A stretch of DNA of 64,000 nt from DATKPA01 sp051955985. Lineage in GTDB: Bacteria; Planctomycetota; Phycisphaerae; WQYP01. Location: positions 41,894-105,893 of the forward strand of contig JBQCGD010000057.1 in the NCBI GenBank assembly GCA_051955985.1, read 5' to 3'. Shown here one piece after another: positions 1 through 9,680 of the stretch. The stretch's first letter is position 1, and every line of letters begins with the position of its first letter. The position numbers and the translations under genes were made by a program. Below the pieces are notes generated by a model that ran no database searches, had not been told where the DNA came from, and saw only the letters and a list, made by a program, of their open reading frames with translations.

Positions 1-506
1 TTTTCGGCGGAGACTTTGGGGCCGATCCATTTGAGGCGGCGGGCGATGCGGTGGATGTGGGTGTCGACGGGGAAGACGGGCATGGCGAAGGCGAAGAGGA
101 GGAGGCAGTCGATGGTTTTCGGGCCGATGCCTTTGAATTGCCGGAGGTAGGCGATGGCTTGTTCGGGGGTAAAGCGTTTGAGGAATTCGAGGGAGATGCG
201 GCCGCGTTCTGTCCGGATCTGGCGGAGGATCGCCTGGATGCGCGGGGCCTTGAGGCGGGAGAGGCCGGAGACGCGGATCCAGCGTTCGACTTCCTCAACC
301 GGTGCGTCGGCGACTTCGTCCCACGTTTTGAAGCGGCGGCGGAGCTGACGGTAGCCGGCCTGCGAATTCTTGTTGGAGGTGTTCTGTGAGAGGATGGTTT
401 CGACGAGGACGTCGACGCCTTTGCCGCAGGTTCTCGGCGGGCGCGGGCCGTAGGTGTTGCGGAGACGCGTGAGCACTTCGGGGATGTTGGTCAAGGGGCG
501 GGGCAT
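1..506 (-). CDS. nth: Endonuclease III-like DNA glycosylase/AP lyase, 3' end outside window
   Basis: Base-excision repair enzyme of the HhH-GPD family that removes oxidised pyrimidines and cleaves the abasic site. The visible 168 residues hold the LVETILSQNTS helix (34-44), the helix-hairpin-helix FKGIGPKT (124-131) with the catalytic lysine K130, and the catalytic aspartate D148 in VDTH. The C-terminal 4Fe-4S cysteines would lie beyond the window edge, so the cluster cannot be checked. Its ATG overlaps the TGA of the upstream membrane-protein gene by one base (TGATG), which suggests translational coupling. The family call is firm. Nth versus another HhH-GPD glycosylase is slightly less certain because of the truncation. 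Confidence 0.9.
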   Translation of the reverse strand, partial: MPRPLTNIPEVLTRLRNTYGPRPPRTCGKGVDVLVETILSQNTSNKNSQAGYRQLRRRFKTWDEVADAPVEEVERWIRVSGLSRLKAPRIQAILRQIRTERGRISLEFLKRFTPEQAIAYLRQFKGIGPKTIDCLLLFAFAMPVFPVDTHIHRIARRLKWIGPKVSAE

Positions 507-1717
507 CAGGGGGCTCCCGCGCCGCGGCTGGCGCGGGCGAAGGCGGCGCTGCCCACGATGATGCCGAGGAGTTGCAGGATGGTCGCGACGAAAAGGCCCT
601 GCATGGCGGAGCGGTCCTGAATGGCGGCGAGGAGGATGGCGGCGGCGGCGAGGAGTCCGAGCGCAAAGAGCAGGACGCTGGCGAGTGCCGGTCCGGGGGC
701 GCGGAGGCGCTGGGGGACCGCGGAATTCATGGCAAGGAAGCCGGCGCCGAAGAGCCAGAGCGTGAGGATGCCGCTGAGGAGGTGGCGCCACGCGGCGCTG
801 AAGAGGTCGCGTTCAACGGAGGTGTCGAAGGCCATCATGACGAGGCCGATGGCGAGCAGCGCGAACGCCGCGGCGAGGAACGGGAGGGCGCGGCTGCTTT
901 TCCAGGCATCTTTCGGGAACCCGACGAAGTACATGCCGATGCCGAGGGCCATGAAGAACGCGGCGGCGATCGCCAGCGGCGAGAACCAGAGGGAGGCGAC
1001 GCCGAGGACGGCCCCGACATTGGTGGCGGCGAGCGAGACGAGCCACGCGCGGAGGCGGGGGCGCTTGTCGGGGGCGCCGCGCCAGATGTTCCACCAGCGG
1101 AGGCCGAGCGCCATCATCACGTTGGGCAGCAGGCCAACGATGGGGAGGAGGAAGAGGATCGTGCGGGCGCGGGGTTCGGCCTCGATGCCGTCGCGCCAGA
1201 ACTTGATGCGGAGGGCGATGTCGGCGGTGATCCAGAGGAGGGCCCACTGGAGCGTGATGCCGCGCCAGAGCTGTTCGAGGTCGAGGCCGACGGTTCGGGC
1301 GGAGCGGCCGAGCGCGGCGAGCTGGCGGAAGCAGACGGCGAGGGTGCCGAGGGCGAGAACCGACGAGACGACGATTTCGAGGATGGCCCGCCCGCTGACA
1401 TCGCCGAACAGCGAAGCCCCGACGAGCCCGAGGAGGCCCAGCGGCAGGAGGAACCGTTCAACGCGGGGGAAGCGGGTATCGGTCGGCGCCGCGGTGGCGA
1501 GGAGGAGGATGCCGATCCAGCCGGCGAAGGCGTCAAAGATGCGCCAGTGAACGAGGGCGCCGAACTGGCCTTCGATGCCGGTGGCCGTGAGGAGGTCGAA
1601 GCTGATCCAGACGCGGAGCGCGGCCTGGACGAGGAGAAGTGCGGCGGCGAGGGCGAGCCAGAACCGCCAGCCGGTGGACGACTTTACCGGCGGAGTCGCG
1701 GTGGTTTGCGTGTTCAT
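506..1717 (-). CDS. Polytopic membrane protein, unknown function (403 aa)
   Basis: Inner-membrane protein with about ten to twelve hydrophobic helices starting around residue 18 (WRFWLALAAALLLVQAALRV) and running to the C-terminus. It has short cytoplasmic or periplasmic loops and no recognisable catalytic motif. The start chosen is the ATG of MNTQTTATPP because the hydrophobic protein begins there; the longer upstream open frame is antisense to the ABC ATPase gene. It overlaps nth by one base and is divergent from the ABC transporter. The overall layout is loosely like the NnrS family of multi-pass haem proteins, but I see no diagnostic motif, so it stays unassigned. Confidence 0.75.
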   Translation of the reverse strand: MNTQTTATPPVKSSTGWRFWLALAAALLLVQAALRVWISFDLLTATGIEGQFGALVHWRIFDAFAGWIGILLLATAAPTDTRFPRVERFLLPLGLLGLVGASLFGDVSGRAILEIVVSSVLALGTLAVCFRQLAALGRSARTVGLDLEQLWRGITLQWALLWITADIALRIKFWRDGIEAEPRARTILFLLPIVGLLPNVMMALGLRWWNIWRGAPDKRPRLRAWLVSLAATNVGAVLGVASLWFSPLAIAAAFFMALGIGMYFVGFPKDAWKSSRALPFLAAAFALLAIGLVMMAFDTSVERDLFSAAWRHLLSGILTLWLFGAGFLAMNSAVPQRLRAPGPALASVLLFALGLLAAAAILLAAIQDRSAMQGLFVATILQLLGIIVGSAAFARASRGAGAP

Positions 1718-1843
1718 TTCGCCATGATAAGCGAGAAGGTGAGCGGCGGCGATGCGCGGAGATGGCGCAAGGAGCGGGTTGCGGTAGAGTGGCGGGAAGG
1801 TCGCGTGTTCCTTTATGGGCCGCGTTGGAGAGGAGCTGTCGGG

Positions 1844-2614
1844 ATGGTGTCGCTGCAGCGGTTGACGAAGGTGTTCGGCGCGCAGGTGGCCGTGGACGGG
1901 CTGTCGTTCGACATTCCTGCGGGGCAGATCGTGGGGTTTCTCGGGCCCAACGGTGCGGGAAAAACCACGACGCTGCGGATGCTCACCGGGATGACGAAGC
2001 CGACGAGCGGCTCGGCGACGATCTGCGGCCTGGACCTGGAGCGGGAGTCGCTGGAGGTGAAGAAGCGGGTGGGGTTCGTGCCGGACTCGGGGGCGGTGTT
2101 CGAATCGCTGACGGGGCTGGAGTACCTGGAGATGATCGCGGCGCTGTACGGGATTCCCGCGGCGGCGGCGCGCGAGCGGATCCAGCAGTTCATCGCCTTT
2201 TTCGACCTGTCGTTTGAGACGCTGACGGACAAGCTGCTGGGTGCGTATTCGAAGGGGATGCGGCGGAAGGTGGTGATCACGGCGGCGCTCCTGCACAACC
2301 CGCCGGTGGTCTTCTTCGATGAGCCGCTGGACGGGCTGGATGCGAACGCCGCGGTGGGGTTCAAGGCGCTGATCCAGATGCTCGCGCGGGAGGGGAAGAC
2401 GATCGTCTACAGCTCGCACATCCTGGACGTGGTGGAGCGGGTCTGCCATCGCGTGCTCATCATCGACAAGGGGAAGCTGCTGGTGGACGGGAAGCCGGAG
2501 GAACTGGTGGCAGCGCACAACGCGGGGACGCTGGAGCGGCTCTTCACGCAGTTGACCGGGGGCGATCAGCTCGAGCGGCGGGCGGAGGATTTTGCAAAGA
2601 CGTTCCGCGCATGA
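1844..2614 (+). CDS. ABC-2 type transporter ATP-binding protein
   Basis: Cytoplasmic nucleotide-binding subunit of an exporter (256 aa). Walker A GPNGAGKT is at residues 34-41. The signature is the variant YSKGMRRK typical of drug/lipid and gliding-type ABC-2 ATPases, Walker B is VVFFDEPLDGLD, and the H-loop is SSHILD. The ATG was chosen because AGGAG lies 8 bases upstream and the family N-terminus (LTKVFGAQVAVDGLSF) follows at once. It overlaps the permease gene by ATGA, so the two form a coupled operon. The transported substrate cannot be told from sequence. Confidence 0.93.
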   Translation: MVSLQRLTKVFGAQVAVDGLSFDIPAGQIVGFLGPNGAGKTTTLRMLTGMTKPTSGSATICGLDLERESLEVKKRVGFVPDSGAVFESLTGLEYLEMIAALYGIPAAAARERIQQFIAFFDLSFETLTDKLLGAYSKGMRRKVVITAALLHNPPVVFFDEPLDGLDANAAVGFKALIQMLAREGKTIVYSSHILDVVERVCHRVLIIDKGKLLVDGKPEELVAAHNAGTLERLFTQLTGGDQLERRAEDFAKTFRA

Positions 2615-4257
2615 CGATGGAAGCGACAACTTCGGCGGTTCCCGCGGGCAACGTGCCGGCAACATCCCGCACGCTGCGGCGGCTGTTTCTCACGCTGTTT
2701 CTGCGGGGCCGCAGTGCGCGCGGGTTGAAGAAGGATGCAGCGCCCAAGAGCCTGGGGAGGAAGCTGTGGGCGACGCTGCTGACGTACGGGATGATGGGGT
2801 TCCTCGCGTGCCTGTTCATCCACAAGCCGGTGTTTGCCCTCGCCGTCTACATGCATGCGATGACGTTCGTGTTCCTCGGCATGTTCGTGGCGGCGTCGGC
2901 GGGGGAGGTGCTGTTCAACAAGGAGGAGGCGGACATCCTGCTGCACCGGCCGATCGATCCGAAGGCGTTGTTGTGGGCGAAAGTCCGGGTGCTGGTGGAG
3001 GTGTCGCTCTGGATCGCCGGGGCGTTCAACCTGGTGACGCTGGTCGTCGGCATGTTCGCGAGCAACGGCGACTGGCGGTTTCCGCTCGTGCATGCGTTTG
3101 CGACGACGCTCGAGGCGCTCTTCTGCACGGCGTGCGTGGTGATCGTCTACCAGCTTTGCCTGCGGTGGTTCGGGCGCCAGCGGCTCGAGGGATTGATGAC
3201 CACCGCGCAGGTGGTGATCGCGATTGCTGCGGTGATGACCGGGCAGTTGCTGCCGCAGTTGCTGATCCGGCCGAACGGCGTGCAGATGTTCACGGAGCGT
3301 TCCTGGTGGATCGCGCTGCTGCCGCCGGCGTGGTTTGCGGGCCTGGATGATGCGCTGGCGGGTTCGCCGACGATCGGCGCGGGAATACTCGGCCTGACGG
3401 CGCTGCTGGCGACGACGCTGGTGCTGCTCCTGTCGTTCGGGAAACTGGCGGGCGATTACGAGGCGGGTCTGCAGACGCTCAACGAGGGGCAGGGACGCTT
3501 GAAAAAGAGCGGTGAACGGCGGCGGTGGCTGGACCGGCTCGTGGCGGTGCCGCCGCTGTCGTGGTGGCTGCGCGACCCGGTGGAGCGGGCCTCCTTTCTC
3601 CTGATGGCGGCGTACATGCTGCGGGACCGGGATGTGAAATTGCGGCTGTATCCGGGCATCGCGCCGATCCTGGTGATCCCGCTGATCTTCATGATCCGCG
3701 GGCACGATGCGGGGGCGCCGGGCAGCGGAATGTTCGGGCCGGCGTTCACGTTCGCCTATCTCGGCCTGCTGCCGATGCTGGCACTGAACATCCTGCAGTA
3801 CTCGCAGCAGTACCAGGCGTCGGACATTTTCCGGGCGGCGCCGATTGCGGGACCTGGGAAGATCATGAACGGTGCGCGGCGGGCGGTCATGCTGCTGCTG
3901 ACGCTGCCGGTGGGGATTGCGTTCGTGGGGATGGTGTGGGCGATGTCGCCGGTGGCGGGCGGATTCTGGCTGGCATTGCCGGGGGTGATGGCGCTGCCGC
4001 TGTTTTCGCTGGTGCCGCATCTGCTGGGCGGGAGCATTCCGCTGTCGCGGCCGTCGGAGGAGGCGAAGTCGGCCAGCCGGGGGATGACCGTGATTGTGGC
4101 GATGATCTGTGCGCTCGGGCTGGCGGGCATCACGATGGCGGCGTCGGCGTTGCACCTGCTGCCGTGGCTGCTGGTCGGGGAGACCGCGGTGGTGATTCCG
4201 CTGTATGTGTTTTTTCGCTGGTCGATCGCCCGGACGGCGTGGACTTCGCTTGAGTAG
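2611..4257 (+). CDS. ABC-2 type transporter permease
   Basis: Membrane partner of the preceding ATPase (548 aa). Hydrophobic segments start near residue 55 (LLTYGMMGFLACLFI) and recur through the protein, separated by one long hydrophilic stretch near residues 290-325. The length and two-half layout fit large ABC-2 permeases used for lipid or drug export. The start is fixed by the ATGA overlap with the ATPase stop. No dedicated accessory gene follows: the next gene is an unrelated secreted protease after a 145-bp gap. Substrate unknown. Confidence 0.85.
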   Translation: MTMEATTSAVPAGNVPATSRTLRRLFLTLFLRGRSARGLKKDAAPKSLGRKLWATLLTYGMMGFLACLFIHKPVFALAVYMHAMTFVFLGMFVAASAGEVLFNKEEADILLHRPIDPKALLWAKVRVLVEVSLWIAGAFNLVTLVVGMFASNGDWRFPLVHAFATTLEALFCTACVVIVYQLCLRWFGRQRLEGLMTTAQVVIAIAAVMTGQLLPQLLIRPNGVQMFTERSWWIALLPPAWFAGLDDALAGSPTIGAGILGLTALLATTLVLLLSFGKLAGDYEAGLQTLNEGQGRLKKSGERRRWLDRLVAVPPLSWWLRDPVERASFLLMAAYMLRDRDVKLRLYPGIAPILVIPLIFMIRGHDAGAPGSGMFGPAFTFAYLGLLPMLALNILQYSQQYQASDIFRAAPIAGPGKIMNGARRAVMLLLTLPVGIAFVGMVWAMSPVAGGFWLALPGVMALPLFSLVPHLLGGSIPLSRPSEEAKSASRGMTVIVAMICALGLAGITMAASALHLLPWLLVGETAVVIPLYVFFRWSIARTAWTSLE

Positions 4258-4402
4258 CGCTGCGCAACTGGCTGCTGCACGGGACGTTGTAAAAAGCGAA
4301 TGTTGCAGGTCCGATACGTGCGAATCTTGTCCATCTTGCCCAAATATTGCATGCTGAAGGATTGAACGCCGATGGATAAGCAACACTGTTGTTGAGGGTG
4401 CC

Positions 4403-6811
4403 ATGCGCAATTGCCGCCGCCGGATTGGAAATCGCCTGCTTCTGGAAAACATGGAGTCGCGCGTGCTGCTGAGCGTCGTGACGCCCAACGATCCGCTCCT
4501 TGCGCAGCAGTACGCGCTCCAGAAAATTGATGCGCCCGATGCGTGGGGGATCACGACCGGCTCAAGCGACGTGGTCGTCGCCGTCCTGGACTCCGGCATC
4601 GACCTCAACAATCCCGACCTCGCCGCCAACATCTGGACCAACCCGAAGCCCAACGCCAACCCCGCCGAACCCAACGCCATTCACGGCTGGAACTTCCTCG
4701 ACAACAACAACAACGTGCAGGACAACAACGTCCACGGCACGGCGGTCTCGAGCGTCCTGGGCGCGGTGACGAACAACGGCACCGGCATCGCGGGGGTGGA
4801 CTGGAACGTGAAGATCCTGCCGATCGAGGTCGGGACGCTCTTCGGCGTGGATGACAACGCGGTGGCGGCGGGGATCAATTACGTCACGCAGCTCAAGAAA
4901 CAGGGCGTGAACATCGTGGCGATCAACGCGTCGTACATTTCGTTCACGCCGCCGACGGGCGCGGAGATTTCCGCCATCCGGAGCGCCGGCGATGCGGGCA
5001 TCCTGTACGTGGCGGCCGCGGGGAATGCGGGGCTTAACCTCGACAACTTTTATCCCAGCAGCTTTGTCCCCTCCAACCTGATCTTCGTCGCCTCGACCGA
5101 CCAGAACGACCAGCTCGCTTCCGACTCTTCCTACGGCCACAATACCGTCGCGGTCGGCGCGCCCGGTGTCGATGCCACCGTTGATATCCCCGGCGGCCTT
5201 ACACTCACCCTCTCCGGCACCTCCTTCGCCGCCCCGATCGTCTCCGGCATCGCCGCCCTCCTCAAATCCCGCTACCCCGCCGCCTCCATGTCCCAGATCA
5301 AAAACGCCATCCTCTCCTCCGGCGATCCCGACCCCGCTCTCATCGGCAAAACCATCACCGGCAAACGCGTCAACGCTCTCAAGGCCCTCCAGGCGCTCGA
5401 CGTCCAGGTGCCCCCCACCGGTGCCGTGCAGGTGCTCAACCCCAACCTCGCCTACGGCTGGGCCTATGACCAGAATGCCGGCGCCGCCCCCATCAAGGTC
5501 CAGATCTCCATCAACGGCAAACTCCAGCCTCCCATTCTCGCTGGCAACACCGATCCCTCCGCGCCCGCCGCCTACCGCTCCCACGGCTTTGCCTTCAGCT
5601 TCCGCACGCTTCCCCCCGGCACCCTCACTTCCGGCAACAATGCCATCAAGGTCTTCGCCCTCGACAACCTCACCGGCGCGCTGACACAGATCGGCGCCGG
5701 CACCCTCTTCGCGGACAACCCTGCCGCCGGCACACTCGTCGTCAACGCCGCCGCCATCACCGGCACCGCACAGGATCCCGATACCCCCGCCCAACCCGTC
5801 AAGGTGCAACTCACGCTCGACGGCAAACCCTGGAAAACCCTTGCGACCGCCCCCAATCACCGCTTCACGCTCCCCCTCGCCCAGCTCCCCGCCGGCGTCC
5901 ACCGACTCGACGCCTACGCCCTCGACACCTACACCGGCAAAGGCTCACGCCCCGCCGCCCTCATCGGCACCGCACTCGTCTCCGGCAATCGCGCCCCCGT
6001 CGGCGCTGTCCTCGCCTTTTCCCCGGCCGGCGTCGTCGGCTATGCGCTCGATCCCGATTCCCCGAAGCCGATCCAGGTGCGCTACCGCATCGATAACGAC
6101 GCCCCCGTGTTCGTGCTGGCCAACCACACGCACCCGGGCCCGATGATCAACCACGGCTTCTCGTTCCCGCTGCCGCAGCTCCCCGCGGGCGATCACACCG
6201 TCATCGTGGAAGCGGTCGATCCCGTCAGCGATCAGCTCGTGCAGCTCACCTCGCAGACGTTCACCGTCACCAACCCCGACGGCAGCACCCTTTCCGCCGG
6301 CTCCGTCCAGTTCACCCAGGCCAAAAATGGTCTCACGGTCCACGGCACGGTCGCCGATCCCGACGCCACCACGCCCGCACGAATTCGCATCGATATCGAC
6401 GGAAAACCGACCGCGCCCTTCACCGCCGCCGGCACCGCCACCGCCGGGGAATTCGCCTTTTCGCAACTCCTCAAGCTTTCCAAAGGCCCGCACCGCATCG
6501 ACGTCTACGCCTTCGATCAGCCCTCCGGAACGCCCGTCCTGATCTCGCGGCAACTCGTTGGCTACACGGCCTCCCGCGCGACGCTCGTCTCCGCCAAGCC
6601 GCGCCAGATGGTCGTCCACGTGATCACGCCGGCGTTCGTTCGCCTGGATATTGATGGTCAGACCGGCGCGCTGCTGTCCGTGAGGCCGGGCAATGTGACG
6701 ATTCCCGTCCCGCCCCTCTCGAGCGGCAGCCATCACCTGGTGCTCAACCTGGTGGACCCGGTGACGCTCGACACGACGGCCCTCTACGACAACAGCATCA
6801 CCTACGCGTGA
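4403..6811 (+). CDS. Secreted subtilisin-like serine protease (S8) with repeated C-terminal domains
   Basis: Exported protease of 802 aa. The N-terminus carries the LEPR-XLL-like planctomycete motif LENMESRVLLS (14-24) instead of a classical signal peptide. The S8 triad is complete: D63 in AVLDSGID, H111 in HGTAVSS and S274 in GTSFAAP, with oxyanion-hole N208 in AAGN. Residues from about 335 to the end hold at least four beta-rich repeats of 95-110 aa, each with a DPD(S/T)P...DG strand and an LPxGxHxxxVYAxD-like end; they are probably Ig/cadherin-like adhesion or stalk domains. A GAGGG ribosome site lies just before the ATG. Codon choice is patchy: G-ending codons dominate from about 4740 to 5040 and C-ending codons afterwards. 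Convergent with the GNAT gene, with no gap. Confidence 0.93.
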   Translation: MRNCRRRIGNRLLLENMESRVLLSVVTPNDPLLAQQYALQKIDAPDAWGITTGSSDVVVAVLDSGIDLNNPDLAANIWTNPKPNANPAEPNAIHGWNFLDNNNNVQDNNVHGTAVSSVLGAVTNNGTGIAGVDWNVKILPIEVGTLFGVDDNAVAAGINYVTQLKKQGVNIVAINASYISFTPPTGAEISAIRSAGDAGILYVAAAGNAGLNLDNFYPSSFVPSNLIFVASTDQNDQLASDSSYGHNTVAVGAPGVDATVDIPGGLTLTLSGTSFAAPIVSGIAALLKSRYPAASMSQIKNAILSSGDPDPALIGKTITGKRVNALKALQALDVQVPPTGAVQVLNPNLAYGWAYDQNAGAAPIKVQISINGKLQPPILAGNTDPSAPAAYRSHGFAFSFRTLPPGTLTSGNNAIKVFALDNLTGALTQIGAGTLFADNPAAGTLVVNAAAITGTAQDPDTPAQPVKVQLTLDGKPWKTLATAPNHRFTLPLAQLPAGVHRLDAYALDTYTGKGSRPAALIGTALVSGNRAPVGAVLAFSPAGVVGYALDPDSPKPIQVRYRIDNDAPVFVLANHTHPGPMINHGFSFPLPQLPAGDHTVIVEAVDPVSDQLVQLTSQTFTVTNPDGSTLSAGSVQFTQAKNGLTVHGTVADPDATTPARIRIDIDGKPTAPFTAAGTATAGEFAFSQLLKLSKGPHRIDVYAFDQPSGTPVLISRQLVGYTASRATLVSAKPRQMVVHVITPAFVRLDIDGQTGALLSVRPGNVTIPVPPLSSGSHHLVLNLVDPVTLDTTALYDNSITYA

Positions 6812-7345
6812 TCACTGTTCGCGCTCTTCCACCTCGGGGCGTTGATAAAGATTCAGGTAAAACTCGAGGGCGGGGCTCCCATCCACCTGCCGGTGGCGCG
6901 AGAACTCGAACCCGAGGCGGTGCAGAAAACGCGCCGCCTTCTCCTCCTGCACGTTGGCGTGCAGCACCAGCTTCAGGCTGCCGTGGTCGCGGGCATGCGT
7001 CGCCGCGGTTTTGATCAACTGCTTCCGCACCGCCGGCACATCATGCCACGCGCCGAGCACGCGGAGGCAATGCAGGTGGGCGATTTCCTCCTCCCCTTCC
7101 AGCAGCAGCGCAAGCGTGCCGATGATTTTGCCGTGGCATTCGGCAACCCAGAAGTGCCCGTGCTTCCGCCCGAAATAGACCTGTTCCACGTTCTCGACAC
7201 TGGAACAGTTGCAGCAGAGCGCCGCCGCCGTCGCGTCGCTGTGCAGTGCGATCACCTGCTCTCGGTCTTCACTCCGGAAACTGCGCACCACCACTTCTTC
7301 GACATCACCGCCTGATTCCGCGGGTGCCATCACGCGCACTGACAT
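6812..7345 (-). CDS. GNAT-family N-acetyltransferase
   Basis: Acetyl-CoA-dependent acyltransferase of 177 aa. It shows the GNAT order: an early VVRSFRSEDREQVIALH strand-helix, VAECHGKIIGTLALL, LHCLRVLGAWHDVPAVRKQLIKTAA in place of the usual acetyl-CoA loop (Q/RxxGxG/A), and the late RFLHRLGFEFSR strand-helix. The pyrophosphate loop is degenerate (WHDVPAVRKQL), so activity is likely but the substrate is unknown. The cysteine-rich DATAAALCCNCSS stretch near residue 40 is unusual. The stop codon begins at the base after the subtilase stop, so the two convergent genes have no spacer. Confidence 0.8.
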   Translation of the reverse strand: MSVRVMAPAESGGDVEEVVVRSFRSEDREQVIALHSDATAAALCCNCSSVENVEQVYFGRKHGHFWVAECHGKIIGTLALLLEGEEEIAHLHCLRVLGAWHDVPAVRKQLIKTAATHARDHGSLKLVLHANVQEEKAARFLHRLGFEFSRHRQVDGSPALEFYLNLYQRPEVEEREQ

Positions 7346-7505
7346 AGGCCACTCCTTTGCGGCCAGCCTCCAGCCCCTGGAGGAAGGCCCGGCTCGTCCT
7401 GAAAGATCATGATAGGAGCCCGGCCCGCACTTCGGCCGCCGCCTGAGTAAAGAAGCCCATGCCGCGGCAGTTCCCCTCCCATGATGCCCGGCCGCCTCAC
7501 CGGCT

Positions 7506-9236
7506 TTACTTCACCTCGGCCATCTCCGGAATCGTTAGCCACGCCGCAAGCTGCTCCGGCGTGTGCCGGCTCAGGAACTGGCGGAACGTCTCATCCGAAT
7601 CAATGCGGTTCGCCTTGTACGCTTCGGCGAGGTTGCGAATCGAATTCTGCACATAGTCCGCCGGCACCTTCTTGAGCGTCAGCGTCGCGAACTGAGGGTC
7701 CGCGCCCAGCGCCCCGCCCAGCAGGATGTTGTACGCCTCCGTCCCGCGCACGCCCCGGAAATTGCACACCACGCCCATCAACCCGATGTCCGCAATCTGG
7801 TACTGCCCGCACGAATTCGGGCAGCCCGTCACCGACACGAAGATCGGCGAATCGATCTCGCATTCCTCTTCGAGGAACTTCAGGATCTTCTGCGCCCGGT
7901 CCTTCGTCTCCACGATCGCCAGGTTGCAGAACTGCGTCCCGGTGCAGGAAATCAGGCTCGTCCGCCACAGCGGCGCGTGCGGCGTGAGCCCGGCGTCCGT
8001 CAGCTCCTTCACGATCGCGTCGAGCTTCTCCGTCGGGATGTTCGGCACAATGAGGTTCTGCTTGTTCGACAGGCGAATCTGCGCCTTGCCCGGCGCGGCG
8101 TATTTCTCCGCAATGTCGGCGACGAGCTTCATCTGCTCCGCCGTGATCCGCCCGCGCTCGATCGGAATGCCGATGTAATTCAGCCCCGGCTGCTTCTGCG
8201 GCCCGCTGCCCATGTGGTCGGTGTGCGGCGCATGCGTCGGGCCCACAATCGATTCATCATGCTCCAGCGTGAACCCCATCGTCTGTTCCAGCGTGTCGCG
8301 GAACTTCTGCCAGCCCCAGTCCGCCACGAGGTATTTCATGCGGGCCCGCGTGCGCTTCTCCCGGTAGCCATGGTCGCGGAAGATGTGCGCCACGCCCCGG
8401 GCCACCGCCGGCACCTGCTCTTCGCGGATGAACACGCGCAGCGATTGGGCGATGTACGGCTGTGTCGAAAGGCCGCCGCCGACCATGAGGCCGTAGCCGC
8501 GCTCCTCCGCCCCTGTCTGCGGGTTCTTCCGGATCACGCCGAACAGGCCGATGTCGTTGATCTGCGGCTGGTGGCAGTTCAGATGGCAGCCGGCAATCGA
8601 TGTTTTGAACTTGCGCGGGAAATTCGAAAATTCCTTGTTCCCCTCGAGGAACATTTTGTTGATCGCCTGCACCGCCGGAGTCGGGTCGATCACTTCCGCC
8701 GCCAGCAACCCCGCCATGGGGCAGCCGACGACATTGCGCGGCGTGTCGCCGCAGGCGAATTTCGTCACCAGCCCGACGTTCTGCAGCCGCGGAAGGATGT
8801 CAGCGATCGATTCGATCGTCAGCCAGTGCAGCTGAATGCACTGCCGCGTGGTGATGTCGCCGAAGCCGCGCGAATACTGCGCCGAGATGGCGGCGATTTC
8901 GCGGAACTGCGCCGGCGTCAGGATGCCGTTGGGAATGCGGATCCGCTGCATGAAGTGGCCGTTGTTCGGAAGCTGCTGGTAGATGCCGTACCAGCGCATC
9001 CGGATGAAGTCCTCTTCCGGAATAGCCGCCTGCTTCGCCGCCGCCGTCAGCTCCTCGCGGGTGCCGCCGGCCTTGAGGAAGTTCTCCGCCCGGCTCTCTT
9101 CGAGGGGGGGCACTTCGCTGCGGGCGTGGCGGAAAATGTCGTCCCAGACCTCCACCCCGTCCTTGGCGTGCTTCACCGCCTCGACCTTGTTCATCTTCTT
9201 CCCCCCGACTTCCACGACGCCCTGTTCCGCTGCCAT
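7506..9236 (-). CDS. nirA: Ferredoxin-dependent nitrite/sulfite reductase (siroheme, 4Fe-4S)
   Basis: Cytoplasmic six-electron reductase of 576 aa for assimilation. It has two ferredoxin-like half-domains (TTRQCIQLHWL near residue 130 and LSNKQNLIVPN near 370) and two NIR_SIR siroheme domains. The cluster ligands are present as CTGTQFC (C-x5-C) and CPNSC (C-x3-C). Length and the RARMKYLVADWGWQKFR segment resemble nitrite reductases of the NirA type more than CysI, but sequence alone does not exclude sulfite as substrate. The gene stands alone, with no nitrate reductase or cys gene beside it. The start follows from the ATG; the upstream region holds an inverted repeat described separately. Confidence 0.88.
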   Translation of the reverse strand: MAAEQGVVEVGGKKMNKVEAVKHAKDGVEVWDDIFRHARSEVPPLEESRAENFLKAGGTREELTAAAKQAAIPEEDFIRMRWYGIYQQLPNNGHFMQRIRIPNGILTPAQFREIAAISAQYSRGFGDITTRQCIQLHWLTIESIADILPRLQNVGLVTKFACGDTPRNVVGCPMAGLLAAEVIDPTPAVQAINKMFLEGNKEFSNFPRKFKTSIAGCHLNCHQPQINDIGLFGVIRKNPQTGAEERGYGLMVGGGLSTQPYIAQSLRVFIREEQVPAVARGVAHIFRDHGYREKRTRARMKYLVADWGWQKFRDTLEQTMGFTLEHDESIVGPTHAPHTDHMGSGPQKQPGLNYIGIPIERGRITAEQMKLVADIAEKYAAPGKAQIRLSNKQNLIVPNIPTEKLDAIVKELTDAGLTPHAPLWRTSLISCTGTQFCNLAIVETKDRAQKILKFLEEECEIDSPIFVSVTGCPNSCGQYQIADIGLMGVVCNFRGVRGTEAYNILLGGALGADPQFATLTLKKVPADYVQNSIRNLAEAYKANRIDSDETFRQFLSRHTPEQLAAWLTIPEMAEVK

Positions 9237-9680
9237 GACCGCTCCAGTGACAAACGCCCCGGGCCTTCGCGTTCACCCACTCGGGAACCCGCGCCAAGGC
9301 CTGCAAATCGGGGCAAGTCCCCTACCCTATAGGAAAGCCGACCCCCTGTACAACCCCTTTGGACGGAATTCCTACTATTCCTATAGAAATTGTGGGGAAA
9401 GCCTCTCGCGTGCCCTTGGATGAGCCTGCTCTGGTAATCTGGAGAAACCTCCAGCCCCCAACTCGACGCGACTGAACATCCTTTCCCCTCAATTGCGGCA
9501 CACAAAGAAACAGGAAATTCGTTCTTGCGATGGCCTCTACGCCCGGTTTCTACAGGGGTTTCCACCGCTGGGCAGAGCCCCTTTGCCACCCCTTTCCTCC
9601 CCACATTTATCGCTCAACCCCTCCCCGCCGCTGACCGATGATCAAAGGTCGAATTCCGTTCTCCCAGCCCGGAGGCCCCC
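9237..9680. promoter_or_regulatory. Divergent regulatory region of nirA and the HTH-REC gene
   Basis: No gene is visible in this 444-bp stretch. It contains an exact inverted repeat, CTATAGGAA (9327-9335) and TTCCTATAG (9378-9386), separated by 42 bases, about 90-150 bp upstream of the nirA ATG. It also has a palindromic GGAATTCC at 9365-9372 between the arms and a small CTGGAG/CTCCAG hairpin nearer the response-regulator gene. The spaced arms look like a two-site operator that could loop or mark divergent control. No sigma-54 or sigma-70 core promoter is convincing. Confidence 0.4.
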
